From positions 9,007 to 73,006 of the forward strand of contig CAZINU010000005.1 of NCBI GenBank assembly GCA_964540725.1: 64,000 nucleotides of DNA. Reading direction: 5' to 3'. Made by a program: the position numbers and the translations under genes. Of the stretch, positions 56,466-64,000 are shown piece by piece (positions within the stretch are counted from its first letter, which is position 1; the number at the start of each line of letters is the position of its first letter). The DNA is from JANJWP01 sp964540725. GTDB taxonomy: Bacteria; Patescibacteriota; Gracilibacteria; BD1-5; UBA2023. The notes beneath the pieces are model-generated. The model ran no database searches. It was not told the origin of the DNA and saw only the letters and a list, made by a program, of their open reading frames with translations.

Positions 56466-57371
56466 CTAAACAGTTTTTTCATCCCTAAGCGACTCCCCGC
56501 AAATCTTGCAGTAATTGGCGTCGGCGTCGTGCTTTTCTCGAAGGCATCGCGGACACTCCGTCTTTTTCAGCTTTCGCAGCTGGTTTTTTCGAGCCGTGAA
56601 GACTTCGAAAAACACGATGATCGTAATCGAGGAAATCATGGCCGTGAATATGGGGCCGAGGAGAATGAACGTCCCAGCGAGCGTTTTTCCGATCGCGGTC
56701 GTGGGATACACGTCTCCGTACCCTACGGTCGCGAACGTTACGACCGACCACCAGAAAGCTTTCGGAAGGGAGTCGAATCCGGGATTCGTCGGCCCCTCCA
56801 CGTAGTACATGGCCGTGGAGGAGAACGTCAGAAGAATGGCTAACACGAGCGCCGTCACGCCGTATTCTTCCTTGTAGTCGACAAAGGCCCGTCCAAGGGA
56901 ATTGAGCGCGGTGATCTTTCGGAGAATCTTGAATATTCGGAATGCCCGAAGCAACCGGAGGACGAAAAGATATTCGGCCCCCATGGCATTTCCGAGGGCG
57001 AATTCGATGAAAAACGGCGCAAAGGAAACGAGGTCGACGATACTGAGGGGTTTCGTGACGAATTCCCACTTCCGACTCGCGCAGGCGAACCGGTATGCGT
57101 ATTCGGCGAGAAACGCGATCGATACGACCCATTCGAGGACGGCGATAATCCGTCAGTATTTTTCCGCCAGGGAATCCACGGATCCTATCACGAGCATTCC
57201 GATCGAAATCAGGATGATTCCGGTGATGGCGGAATTAAGCATTCTCCCGATCGGACGATCGGGGTCTTCCAGTACGTTTTTCCGATCGTGGACGGGGGTC
57301 GATTGTTCTAGGGCAACCGCCTCTTTTTCAGCGCCTCGGAGCGTCTTCTTCAGACTCGAAAGGATTCCCAT
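56466..57371 (-). CDS. voltage-gated-type potassium channel with zinc ribbon tail
   Basis: A 301-aa channel with one UGA (AEKY-G-RIIAV) joining the first helix to the rest. Membrane helices follow the S1-S6 pattern, with an Arg-bearing S4-like helix (FVLRLLRAFRIFKILRK). The selectivity filter TVGYGD lies at residues 215-220. Unusually, the cytosolic tail ends in a four-Cys zinc ribbon (CPRC…CKICGES). Standard-code reading would lose S1. Stop TAG. Roles in membrane potential or osmotic balance are expected of the family. Confidence 0.88.
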
Positions 57372-57401
57372 GCGTCGGATCGTAAACGGTTTGCGGTTCG
57401 G

Positions 57402-58874
57402 TTATTTCGTAACGCCTTCGAGTTTTTTCTCTCCAAGCGCGTACCAGTCGACGTTCCGGGTGGCGTACATGAGCGCGGCGATAGTCGCGAAGAGGCCGAA
57501 GCTTCCGAGGAGGAGGGCGTAGTCTTCGGAACTGAGGATGACGAAGATGAAGCCGTAGAGAAGCGAGAACGTCGCCGCGACGGTCTTGGTGAGCGACGCG
57601 TTCCGGAGCGAGACGCCGACGTACGCGGTTACGAGCGAGACGGTCATGAGCGCGGCGGCGAGGTAGGCGAGATCGAATCCGACGTACTCGGAGAGCGAAA
57701 GGGTGAGAACGTAGAAGACGACGAGGGCGAAGCCCACCAGAAGGTACTGGATGGGGTGGATGGGGCGTGACCGCGTAATTTCGAGCAGGAAGAACGTCAT
57801 GAACGTGAGGGCGATGACAAGAATCGCGTATTTTACGGTGCGCGAAGTCTTGTCGTAGGAATCGACGGGAGCGAGGAGACTTACGCCGAAAGCGGAGGTT
57901 CCGAGATTTCCTTGGACGGTTCCGGGCTCTTGGGCCACCGACGCCATCTTCATATTCCGATCCATCATGCCGTAGTTATCCCAGGGGTCCGAACCGGCAT
58001 AGGCGACCCCCGTCGGCACGTACGACAGCGCGTATTCGCCGTCTACCCAGAATTGCGGGAAATCGCGGTTGTAGTCGAGTACGCTCCACGTCGCGGAGAA
58101 TCCGGCCGCGTCGATCTTCCGTTCGGAGGGAAGGAACGCGCCGTCGAAGCTCGGGTTCGGCCAGGGCGAAGATACCGAAACCTTCGTCGTTTTTCCGAGC
58201 GGAAGGAATTTGATGCGTTCGGATCCGCGAATCGAGAGCGACGTCGCGAATTCAACGGTGCCGGTCATGCCGGAAAGGTCGACTTCGGCGGTCGTTCCGT
58301 TGGGAAGGACCGATTTGATGCCGGAGCCCGGAGTGAACGAGAGTTCTTTGTCTCCGAACGTAAGCGCCCCCACTTTCTCAATACCGCGGGAGTCGGTGAA
58401 TCCGACCGTTACGGTCGCGCGGGCGAAGTCGGGTTTTCCCCGGGAAGCGAAGATGCCGGCAAGATCCCCGAGATCGAACGTTCCTTTCAGGGAATGTTCG
58501 CTCCGGTAGACCGTCACGTCGTAGATGCCCCGACTTCGGACGGAGGGGTCGAGCTTGGTATCGTAGGAAAGTTCGGAAGGGAGAACGTGGAGGTACCGGG
58601 TGCGCTCTACGGTTCGTGCGACGGTCGGAACTTGGCCGTCCCTCGATTCCAAAACGTTTTCCACGTACGAATAGGGAATGGACAAAATCGGTCCGGAAAG
58701 GACGGTTTCGGTTCCCCATTTGGAGGCGATTTCGTTCTTGGCCGATTCTTCCAGTCGGCTACGCTCGCGGACCAGGTCTCCCACCATGGCCGTCGGAATG
58801 AGGAGGAGGAGTCCGAGGAATCCGCAGAGGAAGATCTTGAACATCGGACCGTTTTTCATAAGGAAATTGGCCAT
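57402..58874 (-). CDS. creD: CreD-family inner membrane protein
   Basis: A 490-aa membrane protein starting MANFLMKNGPMFKIF. One N-terminal helix (FLCGFLGLLLLIPTAMVGDLV) is followed by a large periplasmic beta domain (residues 45-300) and five C-terminal helices. Family patterns include PYSYVE near the start and RPIHPIQYLLVGFALVVFYVLTLSLSEYVGFDLAYLAAA, characteristic of CreD. CreD is linked to envelope stress and beta-lactam tolerance in proteobacteria; its role here is not known. No UGA. Stop TAA. Confidence 0.88.
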   Translation of the reverse strand: MANFLMKNGPMFKIFLCGFLGLLLLIPTAMVGDLVRERSRLEESAKNEIASKWGTETVLSGPILSIPYSYVENVLESRDGQVPTVARTVERTRYLHVLPSELSYDTKLDPSVRSRGIYDVTVYRSEHSLKGTFDLGDLAGIFASRGKPDFARATVTVGFTDSRGIEKVGALTFGDKELSFTPGSGIKSVLPNGTTAEVDLSGMTGTVEFATSLSIRGSERIKFLPLGKTTKVSVSSPWPNPSFDGAFLPSERKIDAAGFSATWSVLDYNRDFPQFWVDGEYALSYVPTGVAYAGSDPWDNYGMMDRNMKMASVAQEPGTVQGNLGTSAFGVSLLAPVDSYDKTSRTVKYAILVIALTFMTFFLLEITRSRPIHPIQYLLVGFALVVFYVLTLSLSEYVGFDLAYLAAALMTVSLVTAYVGVSLRNASLTKTVAATFSLLYGFIFVILSSEDYALLLGSFGLFATIAALMYATRNVDWYALGEKKLEGVTK

Positions 58875-58954
58875 GGGACGAAAAGGGGAGGGGATAACGC
58901 TTCGAACGCATTCTATCGATTTCGTTTTCATACGCCAATCGATAGAATTCCGGC

Positions 58955-59569
58955 ATGTTTCCACGACCGTCCAAACCCATTTCCGATTCCGACAAGCTCC
59001 TCGCGTACGCCGCGTGGTACTATGGCCGGTATGCTCCGCCCCTTTCGAAATTGGAGGCGAAGCTCCGTTCGAAGGCGGCGACCCCGGAGCTTTCCAATGA
59101 GGCGTTCGGACGTTTTTCCGAGCTCGTTTCCGATCGGGGAAACCTCGAATCGCGCGTCGCCTCCGCCATTGCCGCGAATAAGAGCCTTCCGAAGCTCCGG
59201 GCGAAACTCATCGCCAAAGGCTTCGCCCGTGACGACGTGGCCCACGCCATCGGGGAAAATCCCGATTCCGACGACTGGAGCGCCCGGTATCGGGCCGTTT
59301 CCGCGCGGATGGCGACGCTTGCGGGGCGGGGAAAGTCTCGTGCGGCTGCCCTCTCGACGCTCCGGATGGAATTTCCGGAATTCCGCGACCGCATACCGGA
59401 GGCGGTCGACTCGGAGTATCCTCGGGATGTCGAAATCCTTCGCGCTTTCCACGACGCCCCGCCCGAGAACGAAGCGGAACGGGAGCGTAAGCGCCGGTTC
59501 GACCGATTGGTTCGCGCGGGGTTCCGGTATGCCGATTTGGAAGCGTTTTTCTCCGGTTCCGAGGGGTAG
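58955..59569 (+). CDS. RecX-like regulatory protein
   Basis: A 204-aa helical protein. Three-helix repeats are visible: YAAWYYGRYAPPLSKLEAKLRSK (first), PKLRAKLIAKGFARDDVAHAIGE (second, close to the RecX K-L-x-x-KGF-x-x-x-x-I pattern) and RFDRLVRAGFRYADLEAFF (third). RecX proteins modulate RecA filaments; recA is not in the window. Divergent from creD with a short gap. Stop TAG. Confidence 0.65.
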   Translation: MFPRPSKPISDSDKLLAYAAWYYGRYAPPLSKLEAKLRSKAATPELSNEAFGRFSELVSDRGNLESRVASAIAANKSLPKLRAKLIAKGFARDDVAHAIGENPDSDDWSARYRAVSARMATLAGRGKSRAAALSTLRMEFPEFRDRIPEAVDSEYPRDVEILRAFHDAPPENEAERERKRRFDRLVRAGFRYADLEAFFSGSEG

Positions 59570-59588
59570 GGCGATTTTTCATTCCGCG

Positions 59589-59617
59589 TTGAAGGGGGGA
59601 AACGGATACGGTATGAT
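59589..59617 (+). promoter_or_regulatory. promoter of the 59647-60420 gene
   Basis: TTGAAG at 59589-59594, 17-nt spacer, TATGAT at 59612-59617. It supports a start at ATG 59647. Confidence 0.6.
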
Positions 59618-59646
59618 GCGCGGCGAACCGTCGTTACCCGTCTTCC

Positions 59647-60420
59647 ATGCCGCCGTCCGAAGTCCGGTGAAACAAGCGCGGTACCGCCTCGGCCAAGGAT
59701 TCCGGTGCGAACATCCGCCAAAGTCCGAACGTTCCGACCGATACCGTCGCTCGAGCGGACGTTTTTCAAGAATCGTCTCCCGTCGAAACGGAGGGGATTT
59801 TGCGCTCCCTTCGTTCCTTCGTGTTTGCCGTTCGGCGTCGGTTGGTCGTTTGGAAAGCCCGCCGCGCCCTGAAGAAGTACCGCGCGAAAATCTGCCACGT
59901 CACGCTGACGCCCGAGGGATACGAATTCGTCGTCCGCCAAAAGGGGGCGTCGGCCGTGTTTTTTCGAATCCTCCTCCGGGTGTGGGATTTTTTCGAAGTC
60001 CTCGCTTCGTATTCCCCCGTTCGGACGAAGCTCATTCTGTACCCGCTCGTGCTCGTGCTCGGGCTCGGGGTGCCGGTTTTTCGCTACTACACCGTGACGC
60101 CCGGGTACAACGCCTGCGTTCTGGAGTACGTGGAAACGTTGGAAGAGGGGGAATACGGCGGGTATCTGTACGACATCGAAGGATACGGCCGCCATATCGA
60201 GGCGGAGGGGTCGTACATGAACGACGCGCTCGAAGACCGGCGTATCGGCCGTTCGTACGGGTGCATCATGGCGAGCAACCACCTGTACGCCGACCTGAGC
60301 AATACGATCTACTGTTCGGTAACGTATTTGCTCGATAAAACGCCCTTTCGGAACAAGACGTTCGAAAAGGCGTACGAAAAAACGAAGGTCGAGCGGCCCG
60401 ACCCCTGGAATACCGATTAG
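59647..60420 (+). CDS. single-pass membrane protein, function unknown
   Basis: A 257-aa protein starting MPPSEVR-G-NKRG (UGA read as Gly at 59668-59670); without it only a 206-aa TTG-start version remains. Residues 1-55 are disordered. A basic amphipathic region (RRRLVVWKARRALKKYR) precedes one membrane helix (LILYPLVLVLGLGVPVF). The extracytoplasmic domain, with two Cys (NACVLEY; YGCIMAS) and a third (IYCSVTY), could form a disulfide. The end overlaps the convergent DsbA-like gene by 4 nt. No family recognised. Stop TAG. Confidence 0.65.
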
Positions 60421-61391
60421 GGCTCCGGATCCGGGCTTGCGAGAACGGCGGAGATTTCCCGTTCGATGCGGGCCTGGTCGGTCTTGCCCTCGAGCAGCGA
60501 GTATCGGCCGTTGCGAAGATTGGCGATAACGAGGCTCGGCGTCGACCGAACGCGGAGGAACACCCCCTGTCCGACGTCCTTTTCCGTCGCTTCGGCAGTC
60601 TCTCGCGAATCGGCGCAGGATTCGAACGCGGCCCGGTCGATCTCGCCGCTTCCGCTCGCGAGCGCGAGCGAAGAAATGGCGTCGCCTATCGAGCCGGTCG
60701 CCGAGAAGGCGGCGTCCACCATCTCGAAGTACGCCGCGCCCGAAAGCGTTTTCGCAGCGCATTTCGCCGCATGGGCGAGGAACTCCGAATTTTGGTGGGC
60801 GGGGTTCGGCAGGGCTTTGAACAGGTATTCGACGGTACCGCTCCCGAACGTGGCGAGCGCTCCGCTCAAGGCTCCTTCGTTATGGAATTCGCGACAGTAG
60901 GAACATTCGAAATCCGAAAATTCGATAATCGCGATCTTCGCGCCCGTCTGACCGAGCGCGGGAGTGTCGCGATGGAGCACTTCGAGCTCCCGCGCGGTCA
61001 GCGTTCCCCGCCGCACGGCCGTTTCGACCGGTTTGGTACCGGAACCGCCTTCCTCGGTTTTCGTTTTCAGTTCGCGGACGTATTCCGGCCGTTCTTTTTC
61101 GAGCTGGCGGATGTATTCGGCCGTCTGTTCCCGTTGGACTTCCTGTAGGAGCCGGTAGTTGAGTTCGCCCCCGACTTTCCCGTATTCGATTTCCCGGATG
61201 GCCGAAACGATGCGCTCGCTCGTTCGATCGGCGAGCACGAGGTTGCTGACGATAATGAGAGCCGTCGAAACGATAACGGTAATCGCGAGGAAATTCGTAC
61301 TCGTTTGGGGAATCTTCCATTCGGGATTCCATTTTCCGGAAACGCGCTCGAAAAATTCTTTTTTCGGATCTCCGTAGGATTTCGGGGGCAT
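60417..61391 (-). CDS. membrane-anchored DsbA-like thiol-disulfide oxidoreductase
   Basis: A 324-aa protein with one N-terminal membrane helix (FLAITVIVSTALIIVSNLVLA) and an extracytoplasmic thioredoxin fold. The active site is CSYC in FSDFECSYCREFH; the cis-Pro loop is VRSTPSLVI. A helical coiled stretch (residues 65-120) separates anchor and catalytic domain. It is a likely disulfide donor for surface proteins, recycled by the VKOR protein at 3769-4206. No UGA. Stop TAA. Confidence 0.9.
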   Translation of the reverse strand: MPPKSYGDPKKEFFERVSGKWNPEWKIPQTSTNFLAITVIVSTALIIVSNLVLADRTSERIVSAIREIEYGKVGGELNYRLLQEVQREQTAEYIRQLEKERPEYVRELKTKTEEGGSGTKPVETAVRRGTLTARELEVLHRDTPALGQTGAKIAIIEFSDFECSYCREFHNEGALSGALATFGSGTVEYLFKALPNPAHQNSEFLAHAAKCAAKTLSGAAYFEMVDAAFSATGSIGDAISSLALASGSGEIDRAAFESCADSRETAEATEKDVGQGVFLRVRSTPSLVIANLRNGRYSLLEGKTDQARIEREISAVLASPDPEP

Positions 61392-61494
61392 GGGGTGGAT
61401 TTCGTCAGACGATATGCGTCACGCGCATTGTAACGTTTTTAACGCGATCGCACAAGGTCCGATTTCATGGAATGGTAGATTTGAACGATGAACG

Positions 61495-61527
61495 AAAAAC
61501 CGCCCCGGCGCGTGCGGGGGCGGTTTT
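61495..61527 (-). terminator. intrinsic terminator after the 61556-61942 gene
   Basis: AAAACCGCCCCCGC and GCGCCGGGGCGGTTTTT pair with small mismatches; T-rich tail on the minus strand. Confidence 0.75.
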
Positions 61528-61555
61528 GGAAAAACGGAAAAACGCCGTCCCCGAC

Positions 61556-61942
61556 TTATCTCGACAAATACCACGCCAAAGCGAACGTGAAAGCCGCCGC
61601 GAGGAAAAGGACGGAAGGCGCGACCGAACGGAAGCACTTCTTTTCCGTTACGCATTCCGAAAACTCGAGCGCCTTTTTCGGCATGGCGACGAGGGCGAAC
61701 CCCTTCGCGAGAGCGATCCATCCGAGGAGGGTGACGACGAGCGACCAATCGGCCGACCACGTTCGACCCAATACGATCAGGTATCCTACGACCATCGTGA
61801 AAAGACCCGACACGTAGGCGAGCGCCGGATTGTCCTGCAGATTGTCTACGAGTTTCGGGAATTTCTTCGGCTCGAAGGCCGCGTGGATGCCGATGGCGAA
61901 GTACGCGAGTCCGAACGCTACGAGAATTTGGGAATCCGTCAT
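61556..61942 (-). CDS. small four-helix membrane protein
   Basis: A 128-aa protein with hydrophobic helices ILVAFGLAYFAIGIHAAF, YVSGLFTMVVGYLIVLG, SLVVTLLGWIALAKGFALVAM and VLFLAAAFTFALAWYL. A polar loop FEPKKFPKLVDNLQDNPALAY lies between helices 1 and 2, a layout recurring in small uncharacterised membrane families. It has its own terminator. No UGA. Stop TAA. Confidence 0.7.
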   Translation of the reverse strand: MTDSQILVAFGLAYFAIGIHAAFEPKKFPKLVDNLQDNPALAYVSGLFTMVVGYLIVLGRTWSADWSLVVTLLGWIALAKGFALVAMPKKALEFSECVTEKKCFRSVAPSVLFLAAAFTFALAWYLSR

Positions 61943-62067
61943 GGGGGAATGGGTAAGGAAGTACCAATCCCGAATACTACGAGTTCCGGCAGGAAGTCAA
62001 ACGGAATCCAAACGCCCGCTGGCATAAGGCAAATCGTTTAAATAAGTCCTTTAAGGATTTTAATGTC

Positions 62068-62472
62068 GTGAATATCAATACGATTATTCGAAATGTAGAA
62101 AGTGAAGAACTTGCGAAAGTGCTATTTAGTTTCGTTTTTGAAAGACTACCACATTACGACCAGTTATTGAATTTTACAGCCCCAATTTTTCCGGTTTTCC
62201 GCCTGAATGAAAAAATCGTCGAAACTTATGGTCGAACCGGTGAAGAAACCGCATTGACAATAGGAAAGCGCTATACTTGAAAACCTAAAACTGGTTCAAA
62301 AAGTAGGTCTTCAAAACCTGGTGAAAAAATAGAAAGTCGAACCAAAATAAATAACGATTCCACTGACAATAAAGCTAAAAAAGAAGACCCACAAGGTAGT
62401 GGATCTTCTGTTTGAGATTTATGGCAGCCCCGCAGGGAATCGAACCCTGATCGAGGGATTTGGAGTCCCTAA
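62068..62472 (+). CDS. AT-rich hypothetical gene running into antisense tRNA-Trp
   Basis: 134 aa if two UGAs (RYT-G-KPK and SSV-G-DLW) are read as Gly and the frame continues to TAA at 62470. The first 70 residues look like a real helical domain (IIRNVESEELAKVLFSFVF); the next 45 are a Lys/Ser-rich tail. The last 18 residues are encoded antisense to tRNA-Trp. The region is much more AT-rich than its surroundings, suggesting transfer next to a tRNA. It may instead be a truncated gene that used the tRNA end as insertion point. Confidence 0.45.
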
Positions 62473-62496
62473 TTCTGACCGTTGAACTACAGGGCT
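62422..62496 (-). tRNA. tRNA-Trp (CCA)
   Basis: The acceptor AGCCCTG pairs with CGGGGCT, followed by encoded GCCA. The loop CTCCAAA gives anticodon CCA. The T-arm is CAGGG-TTCGATT-CCCTG. It reads UGG only, consistent with UGA not being Trp. Confidence 0.95.
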
Positions 62497-62524
62497 ACGA
62501 ACGGCCCGAAGGCCGGTCGGAGGG

Positions 62525-62707
62525 TTAGTCGTTCGCTTCCTTCTTCGTGCCGTCCCGCTTCGGGAGGAGTTCGCCCTGTTCGCGCATGGCGGCATGGAGA
62601 CGTTTTCGGGTTCGCGATTCGGCACGGCCACAGCCTTCGTCTGCCGTTTTTCTGCGGGCAGCCGGGGTTCCGGCCTGCTCGCGTTTGTCTGCCGATGCGT
62701 TCATCAT
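62525..62707 (-). CDS. short charged hypothetical protein downstream of tsf
   Basis: A 60-aa Arg/Lys/Glu/Ala-rich peptide (MMNASADKREQAGTP…) with stop TAA, 21 nt after tsf, so possibly part of the rpsB-tsf operon. It is probably disordered. It could be a small ribosome-associated protein or a chance frame. Confidence 0.4.
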   Translation of the reverse strand: MMNASADKREQAGTPAARRKTADEGCGRAESRTRKRLHAAMREQGELLPKRDGTKKEAND

Positions 62708-62728
62708 AGGTCGGTGGGATTATCGAAA

Positions 62729-63520
62729 CTAGATGGAGAACTTATGGAAGGCAGTAACGGCTCCGGCGCCGATGAAGTCGCGGACCTTCATGCCCGAATC
62801 CATGACGAACGGCTGGGTTTCGAGCGCGTTTTCTTCGCGGAGCTTGGCAACCTTTCCGTCGATAATCTTGGCGAGAATGTCGGCCGGCTTTCCGGCGTTC
62901 TTCGGGTCTTGCTGCATCTGGGCGAGGGCGATTTCCTTTTCCTTCTCGATGAAGTCGGCCGATACGTCTTCCGGGCGGCAAACCTGCGGCTGGCTCGCTA
63001 CGACGTGCATGGCAACCTGCTTGAGCTTGTCGGCGTCGGTGCCGGCCTTGGCGACGACGAGGGCCGCATTCTTGAAGTTGGAATGGACGTAGCTCGCGAG
63101 AACGTCGCCTTCGATTTTGGTGAGCGTGATGATTCGGATGTTTTCGCCGACCTTGAGGGTGTATTCGGCAGCCTTAAGGTCCTCGGCCTTGGCGATAGCG
63201 TCGTCGTCGGTGGCGGATGCTTTGCGGAGTTCGATGAACTTCGAAACCATTTCGCCGAAAGTTTCGTTGCGGGCGACGAAGTCGGTTTCGCAGCCGACGA
63301 CGGCGACGTAGGCGGCATTGCCGTCGATTTCGATTTGGATCTTCCCTTCGGAAGTTTCGTTGCCGGCGCGCTTGGCAGCCTTGGCCATGCCCTTCTTTCG
63401 GAGGATTTCGATGGCGGCTTCGATGTCCCCGTCGGTTTCGACGAGGGCGTTCTTACAGTCGGACATGCCGACTCCGGTGCGGTCGCGGAGTTCCTTGACC
63501 ATTTGTGCGGTTACTGCCAT
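62729..63520 (-). CDS. tsf: translation elongation factor Ts
   Basis: A 263-aa guanine-nucleotide exchange factor for EF-Tu. The N-terminal UBA-like domain has VKELRDRTGVGMSDCKNALVET, followed by the signature GKIQIEIDGNAAYVAVVGCETDFVARNE, where TDFV contacts EF-Tu. The core repeats end with FIGAGAVTAFHKFSI. Length is normal for a two-subdomain EF-Ts. Stop TAG. It lies behind the 63538-63870 gene and the probable rpsB end, the usual order with one insertion. Confidence 0.97.
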   Translation of the reverse strand: MAVTAQMVKELRDRTGVGMSDCKNALVETDGDIEAAIEILRKKGMAKAAKRAGNETSEGKIQIEIDGNAAYVAVVGCETDFVARNETFGEMVSKFIELRKASATDDDAIAKAEDLKAAEYTLKVGENIRIITLTKIEGDVLASYVHSNFKNAALVVAKAGTDADKLKQVAMHVVASQPQVCRPEDVSADFIEKEKEIALAQMQQDPKNAGKPADILAKIIDGKVAKLREENALETQPFVMDSGMKVRDFIGAGAVTAFHKFSI

Positions 63521-63537
63521 GGGGTGGAGGTGTTAGG

Positions 63538-63870
63538 TTACTTCGTAGTTTCGTCGTTGCCGGCCAATCGGACGATGGCACGGACGAATCCCATCATGTA
63601 GCGTTCTCACAGGTACGCCCGGTATCCGGTAATCGGCGCTACGACGAGGTAGGCGAACCAAATCCAAATACCGGTGACGAACGAGAGCAGGACCGCGATT
63701 ACGAAGAATGCGGCGCCCTGTTTGACGTGGAACGCGACGAACGGGTCGTGCCCTTTTCCAACGAAAGACGCCAGGAGAAAGCCGAGCGGAAGGTACGCGG
63801 CGGCTCAGAGCACGCGGCATTCCTTCGAAGGGCCGGAATCTTCTTCGAAGATGTCCTCTTGGTCCGTCAT
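63538..63870 (-). CDS. small membrane protein (DUF4870-like) between rpsB and tsf
   Basis: A 110-aa protein, complete only with two UGA-Gly codons (CRVL-G-AAAYLPLG and YRAYL-G-ERYMM). An acidic N-terminus is followed by three hydrophobic helices. The segment HDPFVAFHVKQGAAFFVIAVL is like the DUF4870/TMEM-type H-x-x-x-Q-x pattern. Start at 63870, TAA at 63538, 17 nt before tsf. Its position inside the translation operon is unusual for a membrane protein. Confidence 0.75.
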
Positions 63871-63888
63871 CCGTTCGTAAGTGAGGAA

Positions 63889-64000
63889 TTAGGCTTCTTC
63901 GCCTTCTTCGGTCGATCCTTCGCCTTCGGAGCGGGACTTGTTTTCGAGCGTGCGTTCCTTGAAGAGGTTTTCCTTCTTCGCGCGGAAAAGGGAAGACTTG
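63889..64000 (-). CDS. rpsB: 3' end of probable 30S ribosomal protein S2 gene (partial)
   Basis: Only the last 37 codons are in the window, ending …GEEA at TAA: a basic helix (KKENLFKERTLENK) followed by an acidic tail. The position directly upstream of tsf on the same strand, and the tail style, suggest rpsB. The sequence itself is too short to prove it. Confidence 0.45.
   Translation of the reverse strand, partial: KSSLFRAKKENLFKERTLENKSRSEGEGSTEEGEEA

Overview
This window reads as a chromosome segment of a Candidate Phyla Radiation bacterium that translates UGA as glycine (genetic code 25), the code known from Gracilibacteria (BD1-5) and Absconditabacteria (SR1). About 50 in-frame UGA codons interrupt otherwise continuous, family-consistent proteins. 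Several fall where the family has an invariant Gly, for example the FAD oxidoreductase at 50660-51934 (IT-UGA-GRCN), the S51 peptidase at 41199-41834 (YI-UGA-GGNT) and the Na+/H+ antiporter at 52695-54854 (WGALR-UGA). Nearly all genes end in TAA or TAG. CGG is ordinary Arg here, unlike the Absconditabacterales that have reassigned it, so a Gracilibacteria-like lineage is the better guess. The core is conspicuously GC-rich for a code-25 lineage. Many coordinates below join reading frames that the standard code would split.

Layout. 0-8.3 kb: nucleotide metabolism and housekeeping (deoxynucleoside kinase-like, pyrD-pyrC operon, VKOR, CorA, Holliday-junction-resolvase-like nuclease, THUMP methyltransferase, pyrophosphatase). 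8.5-21.4 kb: cell surface, with a 1376-aa cadherin/Ig-like adhesin, a 798-aa pilin-FecR-LamG fusion, a cytosolic histidine kinase, a 1062-aa repeat protein, an SH3-domain protein and a lipoprotein. 21.6-26 kb: topA, a DUF4143 ATPase and a toxin-antitoxin pair with a duplicated antitoxin scrap. 26-34.4 kb: type IV pili (two pilins, pilB, a SpoIIE-type phosphatase, pilC, pilT). 34.6-37.6 kb: recJ and a tRNA cluster (Gly-UCC, Ile-GAU, Pro-UGG, Glu-UUC).

37.6-46.5 kb is an AT-richer accessory island starting at tRNA-Glu. It is crowded with short unknown genes carrying many UGA-Gly codons, plus two larger helical, toxin-like proteins that share a promoter element. A small module made of a tRNA-tail-like CTACCA, an AT-rich spacer and a strong terminator occurs after tRNA-Glu and three more times, and cuts the first 5 kb into three cassettes. 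No integrase is visible. 46.7-64 kb returns to core genes: alaS, a metallopeptidase, an FAD oxidoreductase, a CPA1 antiporter, a MazG-like protein, a K+ channel, CreD, RecX-like, DsbA-like, tRNA-Trp and tsf next to the probable 3' end of rpsB.

How it fits together: secreted adhesins, pilus genes and a VKOR plus DsbA-like disulfide pair suggest a small host-attached cell that folds disulfide-bearing surface proteins. The island may carry competition or defence cassettes; that is inferred from gene layout and weak motif resemblance only. Three genes (ends at 2505, 45929 and 47311) appear to stop at UGA, which is unexpected in this code and is flagged. Everything here was read by eye without database searches.
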